Shown here: piece by piece, positions 6,246-14,978 of the stretch
Layout of the letters: the number at the start of each line of letters is the position of its first letter
Numbering within the stretch: the first letter of the stretch is position 1
Assembly: GCA_029239635.1 (NCBI GenBank)
Contig: JARBUN010000055.1
Coordinates: 1-38,294 of the forward strand
From: Microbacterium sp.
GTDB taxonomy: Bacteria > Actinomycetota > Actinomycetes > Actinomycetales > Microbacteriaceae
Direction of reading: 5' to 3'
Length of the DNA stretch: 38,294 bases
Notes under the pieces: generated by a model
The model's input: the letters and a program-made list of their open reading frames with translations, nothing else
Told to the model about the DNA's origin: nothing
The model's database searches: none
Program-made: the position numbers and the translations under genes

Positions 6246-8390
6246 GTGACGCAGAGCATCTACATCACGTCGGCCGAGGGGCACTCGGGCAAGTCCACCG
6301 TGGCCTTGGGGGTCCTCGACGCCCTGAGTCGCGTCACCCCGCGCGTGGGGGTGTTCCGTCCCATCGCCCGCTCCACCGCCGAGCGCGATTACGTGCTCGA
6401 GATGCTGCTCGACCACGACGGCGTCGACCTCGACTACGACGACTGCGTCGGTGTGACCTACGACGACGTCCGCGACGACGCCGACGCGGCGCTCGGTCGC
6501 ATCGTCGAGCGCTACAAGGCGGTCGAGGCGCAGTGCGACGCCGTGGTCGTCATCGGCAGCGACTACACCGACGTCGGCAGCCCCGCCGAGCTCGCGTACA
6601 ACGCCCGCATCGCGGCGAACCTGGGCGCTCCCGTGCTTCTCGTCCTCGGTGGTCGCGCCCAGCAGGGACAGGGCGAGACGCTGGGTCTGTCGGTCGCCCG
6701 CACCCCGCACGAGGTCGGCCAGATCGCCTCCCTCGCCGTCGCCGAGCTGCTGCACGAGCGTGCCGAGGTGTTCGCGGTCATCGTGAACCGCGCCGATCCC
6801 GATGAGCTCGACGGCGTCGTGGCATCCGTCCGTCAGGTCATCGACACGACCCCGGTCACCCCGATCGACGAGCGCCGGCCCGTGCCGGTCTGGGCGCTGC
6901 CCGAGGATCGCTTCCTCATCGCCCCCTCCATGCGCGGGGTCCTGCGGTCGGTCGAGGGCGAGCTCATCAAGGGCGACCCCGAGCTGCTCACCCGCGAAGT
7001 CCTCGGAGTGGTCGTGGCGGGCATGTCGATGGTCAACGTCCTGCCGCGGTTGAAGGAGTCGGCGGTCATCGTGATCCCCGCCGACCGCAGCGAAGTGCTT
7101 CTCGCCACCCTCCTCGCGAACGCCTCGGGCACCTTCCCCTCGCTCGCGGGCATCGTGCTCAACGGCGGGTTCGAGCTGCCCGACCCGATCGTCCGCCTCA
7201 TCGACGGCCTCGGGTCGCCGCTGCCGATCATCGCGACCGACCTGGGCACGTACGACACGGCCGTGCGCATCATGAACACGCGCGGGCGCCTCGCCGCCGA
7301 CTCGCAGCGTCGCTACGACACCGCGCTCGCGATGTTCGAGCGTCACGTCGACACGGCCCTGTTGACGCGCGAGCTCGGCGTCGCGCGCCCCAGCGTCGTC
7401 ACCCCGCTGATGTTCGAGTACGGCCTCGTCGACCGGGCCCGCACCGACAAGCGCCGCATCGTCCTGCCCGAGGGCACCGACGACCGCGTGCTCCGGGCGG
7501 CGGCGACGGTGCTCTCGCGCGGCATCGCCGACCTGACGATCCTCGGCGAGCCGATCGAGGTGCGCGGGCGCGCGATCGAGCTCGGCATCGACATCCGCGA
7601 CGCCGAGGTCCTCAGCCCCTTCGACGCCGTGCACGTCGACAAGTTCGCCACCGAGTACGCCCGGCTCCGTGCGCACAAGGGCGTCACCTACGCCCAGGCC
7701 GCCGACACCGTCACCGACGTGTCGTACTTCGGCACGCTGATGGTGCACCTGGGTCTCGCCGACGGCATGGTCTCGGGTGCCGCGCACACGACGGCCCACA
7801 CGATCCGCCCCGCCTTCGAGATCATCAAGACCGCCCCCGGCGTCTCGGTCGTCTCGAGCGTGTTCCTCATGGCCCTCGCCGATCGGGTGCTCGTCTACGG
7901 CGACTGCGCCGTCATCCCCGACCCCACGAGCGAGCAGCTGGCCGACATCGCCGTGTCGTCGGCGGCGACCGCCGAGCAGTTCGGTATCGAGCCGCGCGTC
8001 GCGATGCTGTCGTACTCGACCGGCGAATCGGGCACCGGCGCCGACGTCGAGAAGGTGCGCACCGCGACCGCGCTCGTGCGCGAGCGCGCTCCCGAGCTTC
8101 TCGTCGAGGGTCCGATCCAGTACGACGCCGCCGCCGACGCGGCCGTGGCCAAGGCCAAGATGCCCGGCTCCGAGGTGGCCGGACGCGCGACCGTCTTCGT
8201 GTTCCCCGACTTGAACACCGGCAACAACACCTACAAGGCCGTGCAGCGCTCGGCCGGAGCCGTCGCGATCGGCCCGGTGCTGCAGGGCCTGAACAAGCCC
8301 ATCAACGACCTGTCGCGCGGCGCCCTCGTCGACGACATCGTCAACACCATCGCGATCACCGCGATCCAGGCGCAGGGGAGCAGCAAGTGA
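6246..8390 (+). CDS. pta: Phosphate acetyltransferase, long form with N-terminal P-loop domain
   Basis: Converts acetyl-CoA and phosphate to acetyl phosphate and CoA in the cytoplasm. The 714-residue protein has an N-terminal BioD-like P-loop (AEGHSGKS at residues 10-17), a central DRTGG-type regulatory domain, and the catalytic PTA_PTB domain from about residue 390 (RIVLPEGTDDRVLRAA, then SVFLMALADRVLVYGDCAVIPDPT and FPDLNTGNNTYKAVQR). Length and order fit the long actinobacterial/enterobacterial form, with no obvious lesion. GTG 6246 is chosen because it begins the P-loop strand and lies seven bases after a -10 box, suggesting a leaderless message. Its stop overlaps the ackA start, so the two are translationally coupled. 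Confidence 0.97.
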   Translation: MTQSIYITSAEGHSGKSTVALGVLDALSRVTPRVGVFRPIARSTAERDYVLEMLLDHDGVDLDYDDCVGVTYDDVRDDADAALGRIVERYKAVEAQCDAVVVIGSDYTDVGSPAELAYNARIAANLGAPVLLVLGGRAQQGQGETLGLSVARTPHEVGQIASLAVAELLHERAEVFAVIVNRADPDELDGVVASVRQVIDTTPVTPIDERRPVPVWALPEDRFLIAPSMRGVLRSVEGELIKGDPELLTREVLGVVVAGMSMVNVLPRLKESAVIVIPADRSEVLLATLLANASGTFPSLAGIVLNGGFELPDPIVRLIDGLGSPLPIIATDLGTYDTAVRIMNTRGRLAADSQRRYDTALAMFERHVDTALLTRELGVARPSVVTPLMFEYGLVDRARTDKRRIVLPEGTDDRVLRAAATVLSRGIADLTILGEPIEVRGRAIELGIDIRDAEVLSPFDAVHVDKFATEYARLRAHKGVTYAQAADTVTDVSYFGTLMVHLGLADGMVSGAAHTTAHTIRPAFEIIKTAPGVSVVSSVFLMALADRVLVYGDCAVIPDPTSEQLADIAVSSAATAEQFGIEPRVAMLSYSTGESGTGADVEKVRTATALVRERAPELLVEGPIQYDAAADAAVAKAKMPGSEVAGRATVFVFPDLNTGNNTYKAVQRSAGAVAIGPVLQGLNKPINDLSRGALVDDIVNTIAITAIQAQGSSK

Positions 8391-9520
8391 GCGTCGTGCT
8401 CGTCGTCAACAGCGGGTCGTCGTCGTTCAAGTACCAGCTGCTCGACATGGACCGCGAGGAGGTCCTGGCGTCGGGGCTCGTGGAGCGGATCGGGGAGGGG
8501 ACCGGCGACCACACCGCGGGCTTCGCCGTCATGCTCGAGGCGTTCGCCGCCCACGGGCCCTCCCTCGACGACCGTGCGCCCGTCGCCGTCGGCCACCGGG
8601 TGGTCCACGGCGGGGCACGCTTCTTCGAGCCGACCGTCGTGACGCCCCTCGTCGAGATCAACATCGACGAGCTCTCGGTACTGGCGCCCCTGCACAATCC
8701 GGCGAACCTCGCGGGCATCGTCGCGGCTGAGAAGGCCTTCCCCGACGTGCCGCACGTCGCCGTCTTCGACACGGCGTTCCATCAGTCCCTCGCCCCCGAG
8801 GCGTACACCTACGCGATCGACCGCGAGGTCGCCGAGGCGCATCGCATCCGCCGGTACGGCTTCCACGGCACGAGCCACAAGTTCGTCAGCGAGGCCGCCG
8901 CAGCCTTCGTCGGCCGCCCGATCGGCGAGCTCAAGCAGATCGTGTTCCACCTCGGGAACGGCGCCTCGGTCACCGCCATCGAGGGCGGCCGCTCGGTCGA
9001 CACGTCGATGGGCCTCACCCCGCTCGAGGGGCTCGTCATGGGCACGCGCTCCGGCGATCTCGACCCGGCCGTGCTGTTCCAGCTCGCCCGTCGCGCCGAC
9101 ATGTCCATCTCCGACCTCGACACGCTGCTCAACAAGCGCTCCGGGCTCCTCGGCCTCGCCGGCGTCAGCGACATGCGCGACATCGGCGAGCGACGGGATG
9201 CCGGAGACCCGGCGGCGCAACTCGCCTTCGACGTCTACATCCACCGTCTCCGCGCCTACGCGGGGGCCTACCTCGCCCAGCTCGACGGGGTCGACGTCAT
9301 CTCGTTCACCGCCGGGGTGGGGGAGAACTCGATCCGCGTGCGCGAAGAGGCCCTGGCGACCCTCGGCTTCGCGGGGGTCGAGATCGACCCCGAGCGCAAC
9401 GCGGCGCGGGAGCGCGGCATCCGGCGTATCTCCACCGACTCCTCGCGCGTCGAGGTTCTCGTGGTCCCCACGAACGAGGAGCTCGAGATCGCCCGCCAGA
9501 CGCTGTCGGTCACCGCGTGA
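8387..9520 (+). CDS. ackA: Acetate kinase
   Basis: Makes ATP and acetate from acetyl phosphate, or runs in reverse during acetate uptake. Visible motifs are VNSGSSSFKYQLL at the N-terminus, GHRVVHGG, FHGTSH (residues 159-164), HLGNGASV (His188), MGTRSGDLDP and TAGVGENS (Glu313), covering both acetate-kinase signatures. The start GTG overlaps the pta stop (GTGA). At 377 residues it is a little shorter than the usual near-400. The shortfall lies around residues 30-40 (ERIGEGTGDHTAG), where homologues usually carry a longer loop. That may be natural or another small in-frame deletion like those in lysC and mqo. Catalytic residues look complete. Confidence 0.96.
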   Translation: MSVVLVVNSGSSSFKYQLLDMDREEVLASGLVERIGEGTGDHTAGFAVMLEAFAAHGPSLDDRAPVAVGHRVVHGGARFFEPTVVTPLVEINIDELSVLAPLHNPANLAGIVAAEKAFPDVPHVAVFDTAFHQSLAPEAYTYAIDREVAEAHRIRRYGFHGTSHKFVSEAAAAFVGRPIGELKQIVFHLGNGASVTAIEGGRSVDTSMGLTPLEGLVMGTRSGDLDPAVLFQLARRADMSISDLDTLLNKRSGLLGLAGVSDMRDIGERRDAGDPAAQLAFDVYIHRLRAYAGAYLAQLDGVDVISFTAGVGENSIRVREEALATLGFAGVEIDPERNAARERGIRRISTDSSRVEVLVVPTNEELEIARQTLSVTA

Positions 9521-9538
9521 TCCGAGGCCGGATTCTCG

Positions 9539-10117
9539 TCAGACGGTGAGCGGTGCGTCGCCGAAGGCCGCACGTGCCTCGGTCAGGAGCTGTTCCGTGG
9601 TCAGGTCCTCACCGAGGGCGCTGCGCAGCGTGTGGGCCTGAATGAACGTCACGATGCCGCGCGTGACCGCGTCGACCGGGCGGCCCGCCTCCAGGGCCCA
9701 GGGGGTGACGGCGGCTCGACACGCAGCCGTGAGCGCGCTCACCGACGAGCGGTAGATGGCGTGCAGCTCCGGGTCGGTGGTCGCCTCGCTCCACAGCTGC
9801 AGGAGGATGCGTCGGGGGAGGGGCCCGGTATCCGTGCGTCCGCACACGAACGCGACGATCTCGGCGGGCGTCCGCGCGTGGTCGCTTTTGCCGAGGAGCT
9901 CCGCGACCTTGGTGGGGATGACCTCGGCGGCGATGGCGGCCATGATCTGCGCGCGCCCTGAGAAGTGGGAGTAGATCGAGCCGACAGACAGGCCCGCTTC
10001 GGCCGAGATGTCGGCGATCGACGTGTGGGCGAGACCCTTGTCCGAGGCCGCGCGGAGCGTTGCCGCCATGATCTCTTCGCGTCGCAGACGGGCGGTCTCC
10101 TCGGTCAGTCTCGGCAT
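9539..10117 (-). CDS. TetR/AcrR-family transcriptional regulator
   Basis: A 192-residue repressor with an N-terminal TetR helix-turn-helix (IMAATLRAASDKGLAHTSIADISAEAGLSVGSIYSHF, about residues 17-55) and a helical ligand domain that includes WSEATTDPELHAIYR. ATG 10117 (MPRLTEE) is preferred because TATTCT lies six bases upstream, the leaderless spacing seen elsewhere here. ATG 10132 would add five residues and is possible. It is divergent from the membrane protein at 10187 across a 69-base gap holding an inverted repeat. It therefore probably represses that gene and itself. It converges on ackA with an 18-base gap and no obvious terminator. Confidence 0.88.
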   Translation of the reverse strand: MPRLTEETARLRREEIMAATLRAASDKGLAHTSIADISAEAGLSVGSIYSHFSGRAQIMAAIAAEVIPTKVAELLGKSDHARTPAEIVAFVCGRTDTGPLPRRILLQLWSEATTDPELHAIYRSSVSALTAACRAAVTPWALEAGRPVDAVTRGIVTFIQAHTLRSALGEDLTTEQLLTEARAAFGDAPLTV

Positions 10118-10123
10118 CCAAAA

Positions 10124-10164
10124 AGAATACATGTTCTCTGTGATATAAAAAGAGCATTCATTCT
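10124..10164. promoter_or_regulatory. Inverted repeat between the TetR gene and the membrane protein gene
   Basis: AGAATACATG (10124-10133) and CATTCATTCT (10155-10164) are inverted copies matching at 8 of 10 bases, in an AT-richer gap than its surroundings. The position over both divergent promoters fits a TetR operator. The membrane gene has a clear GGAGG at 10176-10180. Confidence 0.4.
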
Positions 10165-10186
10165 CTTTGAGTCCCGGAGGCGTGCC

Positions 10187-11254
10187 ATGTCACCCGAACC
10201 GACCACTCGCAACCGCACCCGCTGGCTTCCGGCCGTCGCCATCGGTCTCGGCGCGGCCGTCGTCGTCGCCCTCATCGTGGTCGCCTTCCTCTGGCCGACG
10301 GTCACGACGTCGGCCAAGAACGTGCCCCTGGGTGTCGTCGGCGACAGCGCCGCGGTGTCCTCGGTCGAGCAGGGCCTCGATGACCGTGCGGCCGGGGTGT
10401 TCGCGGTGACGACGTACGGTTCGCGCGACGACGCCGTCGCCGCGATCGAGCGGCGGGAGAGCTACGGCGCGGTCGTGACGGGGCGGTCGCCGGAGGTCCT
10501 CGTGGCAGGAGCCGCGTCGCCTGCGGTGTCCACGATCCTGCGCCAGGTCGCGGGCGGTCTGCAGCAGCAGATCGCTGCTCAGGTCGCAGCGGCAGGGGGC
10601 GATCCCACCTACGTCTCGGTGCCGGTGACCGATGTGGTCCCGCTCGCCGAGGCCGACCCCAACGGCTCGGCTCTCGCCGCCACAGGGTTCCCGCTGACCC
10701 TCGGCGGCATTGCGGGCGGCGTGCTCATCTCGCTCCTCGTCACCGGCGTCGGTCGTCGCCTCGCCGCGCTCGGCGTCTACACCGTCGTCGCGGCCGGCGC
10801 CGTCGCCCTCGTCACGCACGGGTGGTTCGGCATCCTGCCCGCCACCGGCGACGTGGCCGGTCTCACCGCGGCGATCGCGGTGAGCATTCTCGGGACGGCC
10901 TCGTTCGTGGTCGGGGCGAACGCCCTGCTCGGGACGGCCGGTATCGCGGTGGGCGGTGTCATCACGATGCTCGTCGCCAATCCGATCTCGGCCGCGGCCG
11001 TTCCCGTGCAGTTCCTCGCGGAGCCGTGGGGGCAGGTCGGGCAGTACTTCGTGCCGGGTGCCGCCGCCACGCTCGTCCGCGACCTCGCCTACTTCCCGCA
11101 GGCGGACGCCACGCGGCCCTGGCTCGTGCTGGTGGCGTGGGCGGTGCTCGGGGTGGTCCTCAGCGCGGCCGGGCACTTCCGCAACCGCGAAGTGATCCAC
11201 CTCGAAGCGATCGAGCAGCCCGTACCGGCGGGGCGGCGCGCGCGCCGCGCGTGA
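10187..11254 (+). CDS. Polytopic membrane protein, ABC-2/YhgE-like permease fold
   Basis: A 355-residue membrane protein. One N-terminal membrane helix (AVAIGLGAAVVVALIVVAFLW) is followed by an extracytoplasmic domain of about 150 residues, then five hydrophobic helices and a basic tail (AGRRARRA). This layout resembles ABC-2 / YhgE-Pip-like exporters and phage-infection proteins. No ATP-binding protein is encoded next to it. ATG 10187 has GGAGG six bases upstream. Being divergent from a TetR regulator, it is likely a drug- or solute-inducible export component, by inference from context. The extracytoplasmic domain does not identify a substrate. Confidence 0.7.
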   Translation: MSPEPTTRNRTRWLPAVAIGLGAAVVVALIVVAFLWPTVTTSAKNVPLGVVGDSAAVSSVEQGLDDRAAGVFAVTTYGSRDDAVAAIERRESYGAVVTGRSPEVLVAGAASPAVSTILRQVAGGLQQQIAAQVAAAGGDPTYVSVPVTDVVPLAEADPNGSALAATGFPLTLGGIAGGVLISLLVTGVGRRLAALGVYTVVAAGAVALVTHGWFGILPATGDVAGLTAAIAVSILGTASFVVGANALLGTAGIAVGGVITMLVANPISAAAVPVQFLAEPWGQVGQYFVPGAAATLVRDLAYFPQADATRPWLVLVAWAVLGVVLSAAGHFRNREVIHLEAIEQPVPAGRRARRA

Positions 11255-11357
11255 GAAAAGGCCGATTCGCGCGAGGCGATGCGGCGGGCGGTGACTACGC
11301 TGGGAGGGTCGCGTCCTGCGGCATCCCGCGCCTTCGCCCGCCCGCCTGGAGCATGCC

Positions 11358-12092
11358 GTGACCGACACCCCCGCCCTGCCCGATCTCACCTCGTACGAGG
11401 GCGTGCTGTTCGATCTCGACGGCGTGCTGACGCCGACGGCCGAGGTCCACATGCGGGCCTGGAAAGAGATGTTCGACGAGCTCTTCGCCGCCTGGAACAT
11501 CGAGCCGGCCTACACCGACCGCGACTACTTCGAGTACGTCGACGGAAAGAAGCGCTACGACGGCGTTGCGAGCCTGCTGCGCAGCCGCGACGTCGAGGTG
11601 CCCTGGGGCGACCCGTCCGACGACCCGTCCGAAGACACCGTCTGCGGCGTCGGCAACCGCAAGAACGCCGTGTTCTCGCGCATCCTCCGGGCCGAGGGAA
11701 TCGCTCCCTACCCCGGATCGGTCGCTCTCCTCGACGTTCTCCAGGCGGCCGGCACCCCCATCGCGGTGGTGTCGAGCTCGAAGAACGCCGTCGAGGTGCT
11801 CGAGGCGGCAGGGCTGCGCGAACGCTTCCCCGTCGTCATGGACGGTGTCGTCGCCGAGCGTGACCACCTGGCCTCCAAGCCCGCCCCCGACGTCTTCGCC
11901 GAAGCGGCGCGCCTGCTCGGAGTGGACCCCGCGCGATCCGTCGCCGTCGAAGACGCGCTGAGCGGTGTGCGCTCCGCCGCCGCCGCCGGATACGCGGTCG
12001 TGGTGGGCGTGGACCGCGGAGTCGGTGCCGACGACCTGGCCGCCGCCGGCGCCACCGTGGTCGTCGACGACCTCGCGGCATTCGTAGACTGA
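11358..12092 (+). CDS. pgmB: Beta-phosphoglucomutase (HAD family)
   Basis: Converts beta-glucose 1-phosphate to glucose 6-phosphate. The 244-residue HAD protein shows LFDLDGVLTPTAEVH with the nucleophile Asp19 and acid/base Asp21, a helical cap (HMRAWKEMFDEL, DGKKRYDGVASLL), motif II VVSSSKNA, Lys in LASKPAPDVF, and motif IV VEDALSGV. The start GTG 11358 comes after a short leader. A TACGCT box lies near 11295. It stands directly before the GH65 phosphorylase, whose product is its substrate, so the pair makes a phosphorolytic disaccharide pathway. An inverted repeat at 12125-12155 lies between the two genes. Confidence 0.93.
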   Translation: MTDTPALPDLTSYEGVLFDLDGVLTPTAEVHMRAWKEMFDELFAAWNIEPAYTDRDYFEYVDGKKRYDGVASLLRSRDVEVPWGDPSDDPSEDTVCGVGNRKNAVFSRILRAEGIAPYPGSVALLDVLQAAGTPIAVVSSSKNAVEVLEAAGLRERFPVVMDGVVAERDHLASKPAPDVFAEAARLLGVDPARSVAVEDALSGVRSAAAAGYAVVVGVDRGVGADDLAAAGATVVVDDLAAFVD

Positions 12093-12124
12093 GCCGTCGC
12101 CCCGCGGCATCCTGAGCACCATCC

Positions 12125-12155
12125 CTCGCGCGCACACCCGAGTCCCGCGCGCGAG
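12125..12155. repeat. Inverted repeat between pgmB and the GH65 gene
   Basis: CTCGCGCGC (12125-12133) and GCGCGCGAG (12147-12155) pair perfectly around a 13-base loop. No T-run follows, so it is more likely an mRNA-processing or attenuating hairpin than a full terminator. GGAAGG before ATG 12190 serves as ribosome site for the next gene. Confidence 0.4.
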
Positions 12156-12189
12156 CTGACCCGTACCTCGCCACTGGAAGGCACGCCCG

Positions 12190-14718
12190 ATGATCGATCG
12201 CGATCGTTTCCCCATCGATGAATGGCGCCTCATCGAGACCGAGTTCTCGGTCGACGACGTGGGCGTCACCGAAACCCTGTTCTCGGTCGGCAACGGCTAC
12301 CTCGGCCTGCGCGGCAACCCGATCGAGGGGCGCTTCGCTCTCGAACAGGGCACGTTCATCAACGGCTTCCACGAGACCTTCCCGATCCGTCACGCCGAGC
12401 AGGCCTACGGCTTCGCGGAGGTCGGCCAGACGATCATCAACGCACCGGATGCCAAGGTCATGCGCGTCTACGTCGACGACGAGCCGCTCTCGCTCGACGT
12501 CGCCGACGTCCGCGAGTACGAGCGCGTGCTCGACATGCGCCAGGGGATCCTCCGCCGGACCCTGCTGTGGGTCACGCCCTCCGGCAAGCACGTGCGGATC
12601 GAGGACGAACGCTTCGTCTCGTTCGATGAGAAGCACCTCGCGGTGCTCCGTCTCACCGTCACGGTGCTCGACTCCGACGCGCCGGTCTCGGTGAGCAGCC
12701 AGCTGCTGAACCGGCAGGACGGCGAGGGGATCTACGGCGGCTCGCCGATGGCATCCAAGCAAGCCGGATTCGACCCCCGCAAGACCGAGAAGCTGAGCGA
12801 TCGCGTGCTCCAGCCGCGCGAGTACTGGCAGGACGGCGACCGCTCCGCGCTGAGCTACGAGGTGACCGAGTCGGGCATGACGCTCGCCGTCGTCGCCGAC
12901 CACCTCGTCGACACGGCGAACGAGTGGACCTCGCGCCAGCTCATCGAGCCCGACATCGCGAAGAACGTCTTCCGCGTCGACGCGCGCGCCGGGGTCCCGA
13001 CGACGATCACCAAGCTCGTGAGCTACCACACCTCCCGAGGCGTCCCCACGGGTGAGCTCCTGGACCGCTGCCGTCGCACGCTCGACCGCGCACGCGAGAC
13101 CGGCGTCGACGGCCTCATCGAGCAGCAGATCGCCTGGTACGCGGCGTTCTGGGATCGCTCCGACGTCCGCATCGGCGGACACGGAGACCTGCAGCAGGCC
13201 ACCCGCTGGTGCCTGTTCCAGCTCGCCCAGGCGGCCGCCCGCGCCGACGGGCAGGGAGTGCCCGCGAAGGGCGTGACCGGCTCCGGCTACAGCGGCCACT
13301 ACTTCTGGGACACCGAGGTCTACGTGCTGCCGTTCCTGGCGTACACGTCGCCGCTCTGGGCACGCAACGCCCTGCGCATGCGCTACCTCATGCTTCCCGC
13401 CGCACGAAAGCGCGCGCACCAGCTCAACGAGGCCGGTGCCCTGTTCCCCTGGCGCACGATCAACGGCGAAGAGGCGTCGGCCTACTACGCCGCCGGCACC
13501 GCGCAGTACCACATCAACGCCGACGTCTCCTTCGCGCTCGCGAAGTACGTGCGCGCCACCGGCGACGAGGAGTTCCTCGCCCGCGAGGGTGTCGACATCG
13601 CCGTGGACACGGCGCGGCTGTGGTCGACCCTCGGGTTCTGGCGCTCCAGCGACGGAGGAGAGGAGCACGACTCGTTCCACATCCACGGCGTGACCGGTCC
13701 CGACGAGTACACGACCGTCGTCAACGACAACCTCTTCACCAACGTCATGGCGCGCTTCAACCTGCGCTTCGCCGCGCGGACGGTCCGCGAGCTCGCCGAG
13801 AACAACCCCGACGCGTACGCGCACATGGCCGACCGCATGAACCTCGACCCCTCCGAGCCCGAGCGGTGGGACCGGGCGGCCGAGGCGATGCACATCCCGT
13901 TCAGCCCGGCGCTCGGCATCCATCCTCAGGACGCCGTGTTCCTCGAGCGCGAGATCTGGGACCTCGAGAACACCCCGCCCGACCAGCGCCCGCTCCTGCT
14001 GCACTTCCACCCGCTGGTGATCTACCGCTACCAGGTGCTCAAGCAGGCCGATGTCGTGCTCGCGCTCTTCCTGCAGGGAAATCACTTCACGGATGCCGAG
14101 AAGCTCGCGGACTTCGAGTACTACGACCCGCTGACCACGGGCGACTCCACGCTCTCGGCCGTCGTGCAGTCGATCCTGGCCGCCGAGGTGGGATACCAGG
14201 ACCTCGCGCTGGAGTACTTCCGTCAGGCGGCGTTCGTCGACCTCGGCGACCTGCACCACAACGCCTCCGACGGCGTGCACGTGGCCTCCGCCGGCGGCGT
14301 CTGGACGGCGCTGGTCAGCGGCTTCGGGGGCATGCGCGACCACTTCGGCCGTCTGACGTTCGATCCGCGCCTGCCCGCCGACTGGCCCGAGCTGTCGTAC
14401 GTGCTGCACTGGCACGGAACGCGTCTCGACGTCACGTTGACCGCCACCGCGCTGACCCTGCGCGCGAGCGGCGACGGCGAGCCCGTGGACTTCGCCGTCC
14501 GCGACGTCGACTACACCGTCGCCCCCGGCGAGACCGTGCGCGTCGCGTTGCACGGCCAGGGTCCCGTGCGTCCGGGGCGGCCCTCGATCCGACAGCTCGA
14601 AGGATCGGTGCGGGAGGACGGCACGCTGCTGCTGGCCTCTGTTCCGATCGTCACGGCGGCCATTCCCCTCGTCGGCGAGGACGACGGCGAGCCCGTCGCG
14701 GTCGGCCTGGACGTCTGA
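12190..14718 (+). CDS. Glycoside hydrolase family 65 disaccharide phosphorylase (maltose/trehalose/kojibiose type)
   Basis: Uses phosphate to split an alpha-glucosyl disaccharide into beta-glucose 1-phosphate and a sugar. The 842-residue protein has the N-terminal beta-sandwich (ETLFSVGNGYLGLRGN), the (alpha/alpha)6 barrel with SGHYFWDTEVYVLPFL and NEAGALFPWRT, and HGVTGPDEYTTVVNDNLFTN holding the general acid Glu506. LHHNASDGVHVAS and a small C-terminal beta-domain follow. Length is typical and no lesion is seen. The neighbouring beta-phosphoglucomutase supports an inverting phosphorylase, not a hydrolase. Which of maltose, trehalose, kojibiose or nigerose is used cannot be decided by reading. 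A strong terminator follows at 14729. Confidence 0.93.
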   Translation: MIDRDRFPIDEWRLIETEFSVDDVGVTETLFSVGNGYLGLRGNPIEGRFALEQGTFINGFHETFPIRHAEQAYGFAEVGQTIINAPDAKVMRVYVDDEPLSLDVADVREYERVLDMRQGILRRTLLWVTPSGKHVRIEDERFVSFDEKHLAVLRLTVTVLDSDAPVSVSSQLLNRQDGEGIYGGSPMASKQAGFDPRKTEKLSDRVLQPREYWQDGDRSALSYEVTESGMTLAVVADHLVDTANEWTSRQLIEPDIAKNVFRVDARAGVPTTITKLVSYHTSRGVPTGELLDRCRRTLDRARETGVDGLIEQQIAWYAAFWDRSDVRIGGHGDLQQATRWCLFQLAQAAARADGQGVPAKGVTGSGYSGHYFWDTEVYVLPFLAYTSPLWARNALRMRYLMLPAARKRAHQLNEAGALFPWRTINGEEASAYYAAGTAQYHINADVSFALAKYVRATGDEEFLAREGVDIAVDTARLWSTLGFWRSSDGGEEHDSFHIHGVTGPDEYTTVVNDNLFTNVMARFNLRFAARTVRELAENNPDAYAHMADRMNLDPSEPERWDRAAEAMHIPFSPALGIHPQDAVFLEREIWDLENTPPDQRPLLLHFHPLVIYRYQVLKQADVVLALFLQGNHFTDAEKLADFEYYDPLTTGDSTLSAVVQSILAAEVGYQDLALEYFRQAAFVDLGDLHHNASDGVHVASAGGVWTALVSGFGGMRDHFGRLTFDPRLPADWPELSYVLHWHGTRLDVTLTATALTLRASGDGEPVDFAVRDVDYTVAPGETVRVALHGQGPVRPGRPSIRQLEGSVREDGTLLLASVPIVTAAIPLVGEDDGEPVAVGLDV

Positions 14719-14728
14719 CTCCCCGCGC

Positions 14729-14764
14729 GAACGCGGCGGCCCCCTCGCGGGGGTCGCCGCGTTC
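14729..14764 (+). terminator. Terminator after the GH65 gene
   Basis: The left arm at 14729-14744 (GAACGCGGCGGCCCCC) pairs with 14749-14764 around the loop TCGC, 16 pairs with one G-T wobble. The following bases (GTCGTTTCCC) are only weakly T-rich, as is usual in such GC-rich genomes. Confidence 0.8.
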
Positions 14765-14805
14765 GTCGTTTCCCGTGCTCGGTGTGGTCTCGGCGGGGTG
14801 CGATG

Positions 14806-14876
14806 AGAACAGGGGATGCGATGGGGACAGGGGGTTCGCGCGGGGAAGGGCCTGTTGCGGTGGCATCCCCTGTTCT
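14806..14876. repeat. 14-bp perfect inverted repeat upstream of dnaX
   Basis: AGAACAGGGGATGC (14806-14819) and GCATCCCCTGTTCT (14863-14876) are exact reverse complements, 43 bases apart, in the otherwise gene-free stretch 14765-14978. No genes or terminal duplications flank it. It could be an operator pair, a processing hairpin or a miniature repeat. Confidence 0.5.
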
Positions 14877-14948
14877 GATGGCGGGCCGGCGGCGGGCGTG
14901 GCGGGGGATCGGCGCATGCGCGGGTGCGGGGAAGGGCCGCGCGGACGC

Positions 14949-14972
14949 GATGTCGGAGGTACGCCGTAGGCT
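14949..14972 (+). promoter_or_regulatory. dnaX promoter, with the element shared with pta
   Basis: GATGTCGGAGG (14949-14959), seven bases, then TAGGCT (14967-14972), six bases before GTG 14979. Order and spacing match the pta promoter, and there is no ribosome site, so a leaderless message is likely. Confidence 0.55.
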
Positions 14973-14978
14973 GGACGG

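Noticed and set aside
12125..12155. Riboswitch before the GH65 gene
   Set aside because: Only a single simple hairpin of CG alternation is seen, with no conserved aptamer pattern that I recognise.
11836..14553. A 905-codon open frame opposite the GH65 gene and other long opposite-strand frames
   Set aside because: They are shadows of very GC-rich coding DNA: rich in Asp, Glu, Val, Arg and Gly with no domains. The plus strand holds complete, motif-bearing genes.
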